Shown piece by piece: positions 42,759 to 51,927 of a DNA stretch of 64,000 nt. The stretch is from the NCBI RefSeq assembly GCF_000423725.1, contig NZ_AUIN01000014.1:1-64000 (forward strand), written 5' to 3'. The number at the start of each line of letters is the position of its first letter. The stretch's first letter is position 1. The notes under the pieces were generated by a model. The model was not told the origin of the DNA and made no database searches. It worked only from the letters and a program-made list of their open reading frames with translations. Source of the stretch: Streptococcus devriesei DSM 19639 (GTDB lineage Bacteria; Bacillota; Bacilli; Lactobacillales; Streptococcaceae). Position numbers and translations under genes: made by a program.

Positions 42759-43538
42759 ATGTTTGTAAAAGCTGTTTTACTAGGATTAGTTGGTGTTTTC
42801 TGTGTCCTCGACTCTCGTTTGTTGGGACGTTTGAATTTTGAAAGACCGCTGATTGTCAGTACCTTGGTAGGTATTGTTTTAGGAGATGTTACTCAAGGAT
42901 TAACGATTGGGGCATCTTTGGAATTAATGGCTTTGGGTCTTGTTAATATTGGGGCTGCTGCACCGCCGGATATGAATATGGCAGCTATTATTGCTACAGC
43001 ATTTTCTATTCTATCTCATGCAAATACCGAAACGGCCTTGACCATTGCAGTTCCAATCTCTGTTTTAGGACAACTATTAGGTGTATTAATGAGGACAATT
43101 CTGTCTAATTTAACACATGTCGCTGATGACATGATTTCAAGAGCTAATTTTACCGGTGCACTCCACATGCATATTGTTTGGGGAACAGTTTTATATTCTT
43201 TGATGTATTTTGTTCCGATTTTCTTAGCAATTTATTTTGGTACTGACTTAGTAAGAGATATTGTAACTATGGTACCTAAATGGTTAACAACGGGATTAGG
43301 AGTAGCTGCTAAAATTCTTCCGGCCTTTGGTTTCGCTTTACTGTTACAAACAATGCTGACGAAAAAAATGCTTCCGTTTTTACTGTTAGGTTTTCTAATC
43401 ACTGCTTACTCTGGTTTAGGGGTGACTGGAGTGGCTCTCTTTGCATGTTTGGTAGCCTTCTTTATGGCTGATGTAAAATTTTCTACAGCTACGGTTTCTG
43501 CAGACAATGAAGCAGATCCTCTGGATGATGACTTATAG
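42759..43538 (+). CDS. PTS mannose-family EIIC component
   Basis: 259 residues, very hydrophobic, with about seven to eight membrane segments. Family segments: LGLVGVFCVLDSRLLGRLNF, RPLIVSTLVGIVLGDVTQGL and GASLELMALG. With EIID it forms the sugar channel. The C-terminus is acidic (NEADPLDDDL). AAGGAGGG precedes the ATG. Confidence 0.93.
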   Translation: MFVKAVLLGLVGVFCVLDSRLLGRLNFERPLIVSTLVGIVLGDVTQGLTIGASLELMALGLVNIGAAAPPDMNMAAIIATAFSILSHANTETALTIAVPISVLGQLLGVLMRTILSNLTHVADDMISRANFTGALHMHIVWGTVLYSLMYFVPIFLAIYFGTDLVRDIVTMVPKWLTTGLGVAAKILPAFGFALLLQTMLTKKMLPFLLLGFLITAYSGLGVTGVALFACLVAFFMADVKFSTATVSADNEADPLDDDL

Positions 43539-43549
43539 GAGATAGATAA

Positions 43550-44365
43550 ATGGCAAAAACAACAAATGAAGACAAGAAAAGATTTAGACAATTTTTCTGG
43601 CGTTCGTGGGCAATTCAGGCTTCCTGGAATTATGAACGTCAAATGAATATGGGATTTTTGTACGGTATTGCTCCAACCTTAGATCGTCTCTATCCGGATG
43701 CCAAAGATCTTCCTCGAAAAAAGGAAGCTTATGAGCGTCACATGGCTTATTATAATTGTACTCCTCAAACAAGTGCTTTTGTTTTAGGCTTGTCGGCGTC
43801 AATGGAAGAACAGTATGCTAAAAATCCTACAGATTTTAACCCAGATGTTATTAACGCGATGAAGACGAGTTTGATGGGACCTCTATCTGGGGTTGGTGAT
43901 TCATTTTTCCAAGGTACGATTCGCATTTTGGCTTTTGGTTTGGGAATTACTCTGGCACGGCAAGGAAGCATTTTGGGACCAATTCTTGCAATGTTCATAT
44001 CTTTTGTCCCTTCTTATTTAGTAACTTATTATGGTGGGAAATTAGGCTATCAAGTCGGTCAAAAATATCTTACTCGACTTTATTCTGAAGGATTGATGGA
44101 TAAGGTAATGTATGTTTGTTCAATTGTCGGTCTAATGGTTATTGGTTCAATGATTGCTAGTATGATAGGCATTACGACACCACTTACTACCGGCAAGAGC
44201 TTTATCCTTCAAGATGTTTTGGATGATATCATGCCGCAGATGCTGCCTTTGTCTCTGACCTTCTTGATGTACTGGTTATTGCAAAAGAAGGTCAGTGTTA
44301 CTTGGATGCTGGTTATTTCGATTGTGGGGGGTATTATTTTAAGTGCTCTGGGCGTATTGGCATAA
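43550..44365 (+). CDS. PTS mannose-family EIID component
   Basis: 271 residues. The soluble N-terminal part carries FWRSWAIQASWNYERQMNMG, the EIID signature. MKTSLMGPLSGVGDSFFQGT follows, and four C-terminal membrane helices end the protein. It follows EIIC by 11 bases. The set of separate A, B, C and D genes is the SorABCD/GfrABCD type. Confidence 0.94.
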   Translation: MAKTTNEDKKRFRQFFWRSWAIQASWNYERQMNMGFLYGIAPTLDRLYPDAKDLPRKKEAYERHMAYYNCTPQTSAFVLGLSASMEEQYAKNPTDFNPDVINAMKTSLMGPLSGVGDSFFQGTIRILAFGLGITLARQGSILGPILAMFISFVPSYLVTYYGGKLGYQVGQKYLTRLYSEGLMDKVMYVCSIVGLMVIGSMIASMIGITTPLTTGKSFILQDVLDDIMPQMLPLSLTFLMYWLLQKKVSVTWMLVISIVGGIILSALGVLA

Positions 44366-44398
44366 ATTTATAATTTGTAAATAAAAGGAGGAATTTAT

Positions 44399-45364
44399 AT
44401 GAATTCAAAAGACATTATTTCAGAAATTGTTGGTTCTAACGACATTACATCTGTTATGTTTGTTGGCTGCGGTGCGTCAAAAGGTGAACTTTATCCGGCA
44501 AAATATTTTTTAGACCACAATGCCAAAAGCTTGCAAGTTAGCCATTATACTGCTAATGAATTTAATTTTGCAACACCTGCAAATCTTGGTTCTTCAACAA
44601 TTGTTATTTCTGCTTCATTAGGGGGAACTACGCCGGAAACGGTTGAGTCCAACAGTATTGCAAAAGAACATGGTGCCCATGTTATTACTCTAACCAGATC
44701 TGAAGGCTCACCTCTGACAGTTGATGCCGATTATACCATTGTTCATAGATTTGCAGAGAGCTATTCTGCTAAATTGGAAAAAATGGGTTATGCTCTTGAG
44801 TTAGCTGTGGAAATTTTGAATCAAGTAGAAGGTTACGAGTACTATCCTGATATGATTGATGGGTTGAATCGTATTTATGATTTTTGTGATGATGCTGTAA
44901 AAACAGTAGAAAAGGATGCGAAGCATTTTGCAGAGCAATATAAAGATGCGCCTGGCATCTATGTGATGAGCAGTGGAGCAACAGCTGAGGTTGCTTACTC
45001 TTCCTCGGTTTGTCTGATGATGGAAATGCAGTGGATCAACTCAGGCAATTTTCACTCTGGTGAATTTTTCCATGGACCATTTGAAATTGTAGAAAAGGAT
45101 GTTCCTTTTATTCTCTTTATGAATGAAGGAAGTACTCGTCCGCTTGACGCTCGTGCTCTAACTTTCCTACAGCGTTTCGATGCCAAGGTCACAACTTTGG
45201 ATGCGCTTGATTTTGGTTTGTCGTCAGCTGTTAAGAAAACAGTTGTAGATTACTTTAATCCATTTGTGATTACAGCGGTTTTCAGAGTTTACGCCGAACA
45301 ACTGGCTATTGCAAGACAGCATCCTTTGACTAAACGTCGCTACATGTGGAAATTGGAATACTGA
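44399..45364 (+). CDS. SIS-domain protein, sugar-phosphate isomerase or Amadori deglycase-like
   Basis: 321 residues with two SIS domains. The first holds FVGCGASKGELYPAKYFLDH and SASLGGTTPETVE; the second holds MSSGATAEVAYSS and NSGNFHSGEFFHGPFEIVE. The C-terminus HPLTKRRYMWKLEY ends like FrlB, the fructoselysine-6-phosphate deglycase. In enteric and enterococcal fructoselysine/glucoselysine systems a mannose-type PTS is paired with such an enzyme. Here the PTS product would be cleaved to a sugar phosphate plus an amine. The substrate is inference; a plain aldose-ketose isomerase is the main alternative. AAAGGAGG precedes the ATG. Confidence 0.8.
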   Translation: MNSKDIISEIVGSNDITSVMFVGCGASKGELYPAKYFLDHNAKSLQVSHYTANEFNFATPANLGSSTIVISASLGGTTPETVESNSIAKEHGAHVITLTRSEGSPLTVDADYTIVHRFAESYSAKLEKMGYALELAVEILNQVEGYEYYPDMIDGLNRIYDFCDDAVKTVEKDAKHFAEQYKDAPGIYVMSSGATAEVAYSSSVCLMMEMQWINSGNFHSGEFFHGPFEIVEKDVPFILFMNEGSTRPLDARALTFLQRFDAKVTTLDALDFGLSSAVKKTVVDYFNPFVITAVFRVYAEQLAIARQHPLTKRRYMWKLEY

Positions 45365-45377
45365 TAAGTGTATTAAT

Positions 45378-45399
45378 GGCTGGGGGAACTCAGCCTTTT
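45378..45399 (+). terminator. Hairpin between the SIS and HAD genes
   Basis: GGCTG / CAGCC with an eight-base loop followed by TTTT. A weak terminator that may lower HAD expression. Confidence 0.5.
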
Positions 45400-45419
45400 G
45401 AATTTGGAGAGACTAGGAT

Positions 45420-46040
45420 ATGTTTGACGGTGTTATTTTTGATATGGATGGTGTCTTAATTGATAGTGAACGTTTTTATTTTAAGCGTCGCTTAGATTTT
45501 TGTTCAGAAAATGCAATTGTTCCAAAAACTAAGACGATTGAGGCTTTTATTGGAGAAACTAATGAAAAAATATGGGAAATGCTAATCCCTGATGATACTT
45601 CCAATAAAGAGGACTTAAAAAGGAGATATAAGGTTTATATGGAAGAGCACTCGCTTGATTTTAAAAAAGCGATGAGACCAGAAGTTTTAAAGCTTTTTCA
45701 GGAAATTACAAAAAGGAAGAAGAAACTTGCTATTGCGTCATCTTCCCCCTACAGGGAAATTAAAAAGATGCTAGTAGAGACAGATTTAGAAAAATATGTC
45801 AATTTTGTGATCAGTGGAGAGGAGCTTAGAGAGAGTAAACCTCATCCAGAAATTTATCAACGTGCACAAAGTGCTCTTGGTCAAGGGAAATACTTAGCTG
45901 TAGAAGATTCTGAACTTGGTATCCAATCTGCTAAAGCTGCTTGTCTTTATACACTCGCTTTAAGTCAAGATTATTGTATCGACCAGAAAAAGGCTGATAA
46001 AATTATTTCAAATCTCAAAGAAGTTCTAAATTATTTATAA
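45420..46040 (+). CDS. HAD-family hydrolase, beta-phosphoglucomutase-like
   Basis: 206 residues. The nucleophile motif is FDMDGVLIDSE at residues 7-17, followed by a helical cap domain, IASSSPYREIK (motif II), KPHPEIYQRA (motif III Lys) and VEDSELGIQSAKAA (motif IV acidic pair). This subfamily includes sugar-phosphate phosphatases and beta-phosphoglucomutase. In this operon it probably acts on a phosphorylated intermediate of the PTS/SIS pathway, for example as a house-cleaning phosphatase. Confidence 0.85.
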   Translation: MFDGVIFDMDGVLIDSERFYFKRRLDFCSENAIVPKTKTIEAFIGETNEKIWEMLIPDDTSNKEDLKRRYKVYMEEHSLDFKKAMRPEVLKLFQEITKRKKKLAIASSSPYREIKKMLVETDLEKYVNFVISGEELRESKPHPEIYQRAQSALGQGKYLAVEDSELGIQSAKAACLYTLALSQDYCIDQKKADKIISNLKEVLNYL

Positions 46041-46257
46041 TTAACCTGAAGGCAGAGAGATTCCTCATATCTGTTATTTGGTTACTATTATATAGTTGTT
46101 TGTTGCTAAACTTTTTACAATCACAATGCTTTCTAGAAGAACCAAACTTTCTTGTTAAATCAATTCTTCTTTTTAAATTATCAACTGCCTTTTTGATATC
46201 GTACTTTAAAAATGGTAATATTCCAATATCAACAGTTATCGGCACTTCATGCTTTAC
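46041..46257. other. Short AT-rich gap left of the IS
   Basis: A minus-strand open frame (46015-46245) reads VPITVDIGILPFLKYDIKKA and onward for about 75 codons without a stop. It continues in frame across the IS target site into the right flank (HTKTLHDVKHEVPITV when the IS is removed). I recognise no family and see no ribosome site, so it may be chance. Confidence 0.3.
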
Positions 46258-46289
46258 TGTACTGACCCCAAAAAGTTGGACAAGAACTA

Positions 46290-47123
46290 TTATTGAAAGG
46301 ATTTGGTTCTGTATTGAACAGGGCTAAATCCTTTTAATTTTGTCTTAATGCGTTTGTGATTGTAATAAAAAATATAGTCTGTGATGGCTCGTTCAAGCTG
46401 GTCTAGCGATTTGAAGGTCTTTTCATAACCATAAAACATCTCAGATTTAAGGATACCAAAGAAGGATTCCATCATCCCGTTGTCAGGACTATTACCTTTA
46501 CGAGACATGGAAGGATGAATGCCCTTAGATTCCAAAAAATGATGATAAGACTGGTGTTGATACTGCCATCCTTGGTCACTATGGAGAATAGTTCCTTCAT
46601 AATGATTAGCTGGAAATGCCTTCTCAAGCATGGTTTGAACTTGCCTTAAGTCCGGTGATCGCGATAAGGTGAAGTCAATAATCTCACTATTATAACCATC
46701 TAGAACAGGTGATAGATAGAGCTTTCCTTCTGGTAGAGCAAACTCAGTTACATCTGTATAACACTTCTCATAAGGCTGAGAACTTTCAAACTGACGTTTA
46801 ATCAGATGATCAGCTTTCTTGCCGACCTCGCCTTTGTAAGAAGAATACTTGCGTTTACGACGGATACGAGCAGCCAATCCCATTTCTTTCATCAGACGTT
46901 GAACCTTCTTGTGATTCACACAGAACCCACGATTGCGAAGCTCCAAGTAAATCCGACGATAACCATAATTTCCCTTGTGCTCATCGTAAATGGCTTGGAT
47001 TTCGGACTTGATAGCTTTGTCCTTGTCAGCTTTATCCAGTTGCTTCACCTGATAATAGTAGGTGGAACGAGGCATTTTAGCTGTCGCAAGTAAGAGGTCT
47101 AGTCGGTATCCTCCTTGGACCAT
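46290..47123 (-). CDS. IS3-family transposase OrfB (DDE catalytic domain)
   Basis: 277 residues. An HTH_21 segment ([17 protein letters not shown]) is followed by an integrase core with the DDE triad: [16 protein letters not shown] and the Glu in [18 protein letters not shown]. This is the normal IS150/IS861-type OrfB. It is made mainly as an OrfAB fusion by -1 frameshifting in orfA; the -1 frame after the slippery site is open through to this MVQGGYRLD start. Confidence 0.95.
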   Translation of the reverse strand: MVQGGYRLDLLLATAKMPRSTYYYQVKQLDKADKDKAIKSEIQAIYDEHKGNYGYRRIYLELRNRGFCVNHKKVQRLMKEMGLAARIRRKRKYSSYKGEVGKKADHLIKRQFESSQPYEKCYTDVTEFALPEGKLYLSPVLDGYNSEIIDFTLSRSPDLRQVQTMLEKAFPANHYEGTILHSDQGWQYQHQSYHHFLESKGIHPSMSRKGNSPDNGMMESFFGILKSEMFYGYEKTFKSLDQLERAITDYIFYYNHKRIKTKLKGFSPVQYRTKSFQ

Positions 47124-47635
47124 CTCTCTAATTGTTTCTGATGTTCGTGCGCTAGAGCCTCGTCCCTTTCCTCTAGCTCCTTTAACTTTTTTAGGAAGGC
47201 CACCTCAGTACGTAGACGTTCATTTTCTTCCTGAAGGCGTTCCAGTTCTGTCATTTCTTCCCAAGTTTTCTTTGGTTTACGTCCCATTTTAGGTATCCTT
47301 CCTCTTGGTTTCTCAAGAATAGTATACCCGTTTTTCTTGTATTGCGTTATCCATCTTGAAAGCATACTAGAATTTGGTAAAGCATAATCTAAGGATGTTT
47401 GTTTCTGAGAGTGGCCGCCAATCAGGACTTTATCTATTATCTCTTGCTTCAGTTCTGGAGGATAATAACGATTCTTACCTTTTTGAACAATGGCTATCCC
47501 ATACCTATCAATCAGGCGAAGCATGTATTTGAGATCGGATTCTGCAATACTAAATTTATTGGATAAGGATTTAATTGACTCTCCGATTTGTCGTAACTCA
47601 TAGATTTGAATCTTGCTTTCATAGCTTAATTTCAT
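47099..47635 (-). CDS. IS3-family transposase OrfA (helix-turn-helix)
   Basis: 178 residues with two helix-turn-helix stretches ([20 protein letters not shown] and [21 protein letters not shown], abridged here) and a C-terminal leucine-rich coiled coil ([20 protein letters not shown]) for multimer formation. A slippery AAAAAAG sits at 47186-47192 (codons CTA AAA AAG). OrfA alone usually acts as regulator; the fusion is the transposase. Confidence 0.94.
   Translation of the reverse strand: MKLSYESKIQIYELRQIGESIKSLSNKFSIAESDLKYMLRLIDRYGIAIVQKGKNRYYPPELKQEIIDKVLIGGHSQKQTSLDYALPNSSMLSRWITQYKKNGYTILEKPRGRIPKMGRKPKKTWEEMTELERLQEENERLRTEVAFLKKLKELEERDEALAHEHQKQLERWSKEDTD
47186..47192 (-). promoter_or_regulatory. 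Programmed -1 frameshift site A6G in orfA
   Basis: The minus strand reads A AAA AAG in the orfA phase. A -1 slip continues GTT AAA GGA GCT without a stop into orfB, giving the OrfAB fusion. Confidence 0.82.
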
Positions 47636-47809
47636 AAAAATAGCACCCCAATCGTTAGATTTTACGTCTAACTTTTGGGGTGCGGTTCATTACATCATGG
47701 AGTGTTTTTGTGTGCTTTCGAACTTTTTGGGGGATCTGGCTTGGAAGGGCTCAATAAAGCCCTTTATCGCAGGGCTGTTAGGGGAGAAAAGCTGTCGGTG
47801 CCTAGATAT

Positions 47810-47864
47810 TTTACAAAAACTTTACACAATCAAGGTAAAAGATTTGATGTTCGGTGCGTATAAT
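47810..47864 (+). promoter_or_regulatory. pst promoter with Pho-box-like direct repeats
   Basis: TTTACA occurs at 47810-47815 and 47821-47826, exactly 11 bases apart, as in PhoP boxes of Firmicutes (TTAACA-like hexamers, 5-base gaps). TATAAT at 47859-47864 is the -10 box; no good -35 is present, as expected for an activated promoter. The two-component system encoded at the end of the operon is the likely activator. Confidence 0.75.
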
Positions 47865-47907
47865 AAAGGCTGTAAGATTAATATGTCTTTTAGATTAGGA
47901 GTCTATC

Positions 47908-48789
47908 ATGAAAAAATTGAAATTCTTATCGGCGCTTGCAGTGACAGGTTTGGCTGGTTTAGCTTTATTGAGTGCCTGCGGCAGTTCTAGTGAAAAATCG
48001 TCTTCGCAGACGATAAATGTTGTTTCCCGTGAAGATGGATCGGGAACACGGGGAGCTTTTGTTGAGCTGTTCGGAATTGAAGAGGAAAAGAGCAACGGCG
48101 AAAAGGTTGATTTGACAACCGATAAAGCAGCTGTAACCAATTCAACTGCCGTGATGCTGACAACAGTTGCCGGAGATGAGAATGCTATCGGTTATGTTTC
48201 CATGGGCTCTTTAGACGATAAGGTTAAGGTTGTGTCAATTGACGGCGCCAAGGCATCGGTAGAGAATGTCAAAAACGGCAGCTATAAAATTTCCCGTCCA
48301 TTCAACATTGTGACGCAAGATAAGATTAGCGACGTGGCTCAAGACTTCATCAGCTACATTATGAGCAGCGATGGTCAAAAAGTTGTTGAAAGCAACGGCT
48401 ATATTGCAATTGATGGGAAAGAAAAATACGAATCCAGTGTGGATTCCGGAAAATTAGTTATCTCAGGTTCAAGTTCAGTAACACCTGTTATGGAAAAGCT
48501 TAAAGAAGCTTATCTGAAAGTCAATCCTAAGGTGACGATTGAAATTCAGCAAAGTGATTCTTCAACCGGAATTACCAACGCTATTGATAAGACCTGTGAT
48601 ATCGGAATGGCTTCAAGAGAGCTTGAAAAATCTGAAACCTCAAAAGGTGTTAAATCACAGGAAATTGCTCTGGACGGAATTGCTGTTATTGTCAACAAAG
48701 GCAATGATATCAAGGAATTGAGCAGTAAACAAGTTAAAGCAATCTTCAAAGGCGATACAACAAAATGGGATGATATTCTCTCAAAATAA
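47908..48789 (+). CDS. pstS: Phosphate ABC transporter substrate-binding lipoprotein
   Basis: 293 residues. A signal peptide with lipobox LLSAC places the mature protein on the outer face of the membrane. SREDGSGTRGAF near 40-51 and SGSSSVTPVMEKL near 174-186 are the two phosphate-loop regions of PstS, here with the SREDGSGTR loop first. SDSSTGI and IALDGIAVIVN are conserved. TTAGGAG precedes the ATG. It starts a tight operon with pstC, pstA, pstB, phoU and a two-component system. Confidence 0.93.
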   Translation: MKKLKFLSALAVTGLAGLALLSACGSSSEKSSSQTINVVSREDGSGTRGAFVELFGIEEEKSNGEKVDLTTDKAAVTNSTAVMLTTVAGDENAIGYVSMGSLDDKVKVVSIDGAKASVENVKNGSYKISRPFNIVTQDKISDVAQDFISYIMSSDGQKVVESNGYIAIDGKEKYESSVDSGKLVISGSSSVTPVMEKLKEAYLKVNPKVTIEIQQSDSSTGITNAIDKTCDIGMASRELEKSETSKGVKSQEIALDGIAVIVNKGNDIKELSSKQVKAIFKGDTTKWDDILSK

Positions 48790-48799
48790 GGAGCTATGA

Positions 48800-49645
48800 A
48801 TGAATCATTCTAAAGAAAAAGTAATGCAAGCGGTATTCTTTCTTACCGCCTGTATTTCTATTATATCGGTTATTTTAATCTGTGTTTTCCTTTTTTCAAG
48901 CGGTATTCCTGCCATTCAAAAAATAGGTCTTAAGGATTTTCTTCTGGGAACTGTTTGGCAGCCTGCCAATAATATGTATGGCATCTTTCCTATGATTGTG
49001 GGATCCGTTTATGTGACTCTGGGAGCCCTTGTGATAGGGGTTCCTATTGGTGTGCTGACAGCAGTTTTTATGGCCAGATTTTGTCCGGAAAAAATTTACA
49101 GGCCCCTGCGCAGCGCTATCAATCTCATGGCAGGCATTCCGTCTGTTGTTTACGGTTTCTTTGGTCTCGTGGTTTTAGTGCCTTTTGTCAGGGAACATAT
49201 CGGCGGATTTGGTATGGGTGTTCTTACGGCATCAGTTTTGCTGGGATTGATGATTTTACCAACCATTATCAGCGTTTCTGAATCGGCCATCCGAGCAGTG
49301 CCCAATAGTTATTATGAAGGCGGGCTGGCTCTGGGAGCCTCGCATGAACGCAGTGTCTTTTTTGCCGTTTTGCCGGCAGCCAAACGGGGAATTCTGGCGG
49401 CGGTCATTTTAGGAATCGGCCGTGCGATTGGTGAAACCATGGCTGTTATCATGGTTGCCGGCAACCAAGCTGTTTTGCCTGATTCTCTGACATCCGGCAT
49501 TCGAACCCTGACCACCAATATTGTTATGGAAATGGGTTACTCAAGCGGCCTGCATAGAGAAGCTTTAATCGGGACAGCGGTTATTCTGTTTATTTTTGTC
49601 CTTATTATCAATATCAGTTTCTCCCTGCTTCATAAAGAGGATTAG
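48800..49645 (+). CDS. pstC: Phosphate ABC transporter permease PstC
   Basis: 281 residues with six membrane helices. The cytoplasmic EAA loop that contacts PstB is seen in YEGGLALGASHERSVFFAVLPAAKRGI. FGLVVLVPFV and the GIPSVVYGFFG segment are typical. The ATG at 48800 follows AAGGAG; an overlapping ATG four bases earlier is out of frame and stops after five codons. Confidence 0.94.
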   Translation: MNHSKEKVMQAVFFLTACISIISVILICVFLFSSGIPAIQKIGLKDFLLGTVWQPANNMYGIFPMIVGSVYVTLGALVIGVPIGVLTAVFMARFCPEKIYRPLRSAINLMAGIPSVVYGFFGLVVLVPFVREHIGGFGMGVLTASVLLGLMILPTIISVSESAIRAVPNSYYEGGLALGASHERSVFFAVLPAAKRGILAAVILGIGRAIGETMAVIMVAGNQAVLPDSLTSGIRTLTTNIVMEMGYSSGLHREALIGTAVILFIFVLIINISFSLLHKED

Positions 49646-49647
49646 TC

Positions 49648-50532
49648 ATGGAAAAGGAAAACATCAATCAACGAAATTTTCAGCAGCAATTAAAATCCTA
49701 CAAGCAGGATCCGGTCTCTCTGGTTTTATTCCTGCTGGTATATGGTGCAGCCGTTCTTACTTTTGTAGCTATTATCTTTATTGTGGGCTATATCTTAATC
49801 AAGGGGATTCCCAATCTCAGTTCTAAACTTTTTGAGTTTAAGTACACCAGTGAGAATGTCTCCTTGCTCCCTGCCCTTGTTAATACTGTCTTTATCACGG
49901 TTTTGTCCCTGGTTTTGGCAGTTCCTATTGGTATCGGGGCATCTATTTATTTGACAGAATACGCCAAGCGGGAAAATCCTTTTGTTTCTGTTATCCGTAT
50001 TGCAACAGAGACACTTTCAGGAATTCCGTCCATTATTTACGGTCTCTTTGGTGCACTTTTCTTTGTGAAATATGCGCATTTTGGCCTGTCACTCCTGTCC
50101 GGGTCAGTGACCCTGAGTATCATGATTTTGCCCTTGATTATGCGGACGACAGAAGAAGCCCTCTTATCCGTGCCGGACAGTTATCGTGAAGGCAGTTTTG
50201 CTCTTGGTGCCGGCAAGCTCCGCACGATTTTTCACATCGTGCTGCCGAGTGCCATGCCGGGGATCTTTTCAGGTGTTATTCTGGCTATCGGGAGAATTGT
50301 CGGTGAATCGGCTGCCCTTATCTTTACAGCAGGAACAGTAGCCGAAGTTGCTAAGAGTGTTTTTCGCTCTTCCAGAACCCTGGCAGTGCACATGTATGCT
50401 ATTTCGGGAGAAGGACTGTATATTAACCAAACCTATGCGACAGCAGTTGTCTTGCTGGTGCTGGTGATTATAATCAATCTCTTATCGGAGACAATTGCAA
50501 GAAAATTAGGAAGTGAGACAGGCAATGAGTAA
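49648..50532 (+). CDS. pstA: Phosphate ABC transporter permease PstA
   Basis: 294 residues with six membrane helices. Features are [34 protein letters not shown], the EAA loop [28 protein letters not shown] and [16 protein letters not shown]. It pairs with PstC as the channel. It starts three bases after the pstC stop and overlaps pstB by eight bases. Confidence 0.95.
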   Translation: MEKENINQRNFQQQLKSYKQDPVSLVLFLLVYGAAVLTFVAIIFIVGYILIKGIPNLSSKLFEFKYTSENVSLLPALVNTVFITVLSLVLAVPIGIGASIYLTEYAKRENPFVSVIRIATETLSGIPSIIYGLFGALFFVKYAHFGLSLLSGSVTLSIMILPLIMRTTEEALLSVPDSYREGSFALGAGKLRTIFHIVLPSAMPGIFSGVILAIGRIVGESAALIFTAGTVAEVAKSVFRSSRTLAVHMYAISGEGLYINQTYATAVVLLVLVIIINLLSETIARKLGSETGNE

Positions 50533-51274
50533 ATTAGCCATCAATCATTTGGATTTGTATTACGGGGATTTTCATGCCTTAAAAGATGTCAATCTGGCTA
50601 TTGAAGAACATGAAATAACAGCCTTTATCGGACCGTCAGGCTGCGGGAAGTCAACCCTTTTAAAGAGTCTCAACCGCATGAATGATCTTGTTAAAAACTG
50701 CAGAATCACCGGCGATGTGCTGCTTGATAAGCAAGATGTTTACCGCGATATTGACATCAATGTTTTACGCAAAAAAGTCGGCATGGTTTTTCAAAAACCC
50801 AATCCTTTCCCCATGAGCATCTATGATAACATTGCTTTTGGTCCGCGGACGCACGGTATTCATGCTAAAGCCCAGCTGGATGAAATCGTTGAGCACTCTT
50901 TGAAAAATGCTGCTATCTGGGACGAGGTCAAGGATCGGCTGACGAAATCAGCTCTTGGTCTGTCAGGCGGCCAGCAGCAGCGCTTATGCATTGCCAGAGC
51001 CTTGGCTATTGAGCCAGATGTACTGCTAATGGATGAGCCAACCAGTGCCCTAGACCCTATTTCCACTGCTAAAATCGAAGATCTGGTAACAGAACTTAAG
51101 AAAAAATATACCATTGTGATGGTTACTCACAACATGCAGCAGGCGGTCCGTATTTCTGATAAAACAGCCTTTTTCCTCCTGGGAGAAGTGGTTGAATACA
51201 ATAAGACCAGTCAGCTCTTTTCACTGCCGCAGGATAAACGGACGGAAGAATATATCACAGGGAGGTTTGGTTGA
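50525..51274 (+). CDS. pstB: Phosphate ABC transporter ATP-binding protein
   Basis: 249 residues. Walker [10 protein letters not shown] near 37, Q-loop FQKPNPFP (the PstB-specific version), signature LSGGQQQR, Walker [13 protein letters not shown] and the switch His in VTHNMQQA. It powers uptake through PstC/PstA. ATG 50525 is preferred; an in-frame GTG at 50513 is possible. Confidence 0.96.
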   Translation: MSKLAINHLDLYYGDFHALKDVNLAIEEHEITAFIGPSGCGKSTLLKSLNRMNDLVKNCRITGDVLLDKQDVYRDIDINVLRKKVGMVFQKPNPFPMSIYDNIAFGPRTHGIHAKAQLDEIVEHSLKNAAIWDEVKDRLTKSALGLSGGQQQRLCIARALAIEPDVLLMDEPTSALDPISTAKIEDLVTELKKKYTIVMVTHNMQQAVRISDKTAFFLLGEVVEYNKTSQLFSLPQDKRTEEYITGRFG

Positions 51275-51927
51275 TGCGTTCAAAATTCGAAAATCAGCTT
51301 AATGAGTTAAATAAGGATTTAATCTTAATGGGGGCTCTTTGCGAAGAAGCCATTTCCAAATCTCTTGATATTTTAGAAGATGATGAATTTTATCTGGTTA
51401 ATAATGTCAGTGAAATTGCCGCTCAAACCGATCAGCTGGAAAGAGATATCGAGTCACAGTGTCTGAAACTCCTGCTTCGGCAGCAGCCGGTAGCCAAGGA
51501 TTTGCGGCGGATATCAGCTGCTCTTAAAATGATTTATGACATGAAGCGTATTGGTTCTCAGTCTGCTGAGATTGCCAGTATTATCGCCTTAAAGCACATT
51601 AAATCAGGGCAAAAAGAAGTTCAAATTCTCCAAGAAATGGCACGCTTTGTCGTTCAGATGGTAACAGACAGCATTGATGCTTTTGTCCGTGACGATGAAG
51701 CTCTGGCGCAAGAAGTTATCGTTAAAGACAGCCATGTTGACCAACAATTTGATACAATAAAAGAAGGCCTGATTACATACTTTACCGAAGCAGATGCGGA
51801 CGGCGAGTATGCAATTGATGCCCTGATGGTTTCAAAATATATTGAGCGAATCGGAGACCATGCAGTTAATATTGCCAAGTGGGTGCTTTTTTCAATCACA
51901 GGGCAGTTAGATGGAGAAGCAACATGA
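51274..51927 (+). CDS. phoU: Phosphate transport system regulator PhoU
   Basis: 217 residues, all alpha-helical, two PhoU repeats. FENQLNELNKDLILMGALCEEA begins the first; the second includes MVSKYIERIGDHAVNIAKW with the metal-binding E-x-x-x-D signature. PhoU links the transporter to the histidine kinase so that the response is off when phosphate is plentiful. Its start shares a base with the pstB stop. Confidence 0.94.
   Translation: MRSKFENQLNELNKDLILMGALCEEAISKSLDILEDDEFYLVNNVSEIAAQTDQLERDIESQCLKLLLRQQPVAKDLRRISAALKMIYDMKRIGSQSAEIASIIALKHIKSGQKEVQILQEMARFVVQMVTDSIDAFVRDDEALAQEVIVKDSHVDQQFDTIKEGLITYFTEADADGEYAIDALMVSKYIERIGDHAVNIAKWVLFSITGQLDGEAT

Larger units (their letters stand above)
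46258..47689 (-). mobile_element. IS3-family (IS150 group) insertion sequence, intact
   Basis: 1432 bases. The terminal inverted repeats are imperfect (left TGTACTGACCCCAAAAAGTT, right TGAACCGCACCCCAAAAGTT), and the element is flanked by TTAC on both sides (46254-46257 and 47690-47693), a four-base target duplication. Two overlapping frames encode OrfA and OrfB, with an A6G slippage site. The ends, target duplication and reading frames are all intact, so the copy is probably recent and active. Confidence 0.94.

Noticed and set aside
47675..47990. Plus-strand frames between the IS and pstS
   Set aside because: They begin in the IS end or pst promoter and run into pstS in the wrong phase; no ribosome site.
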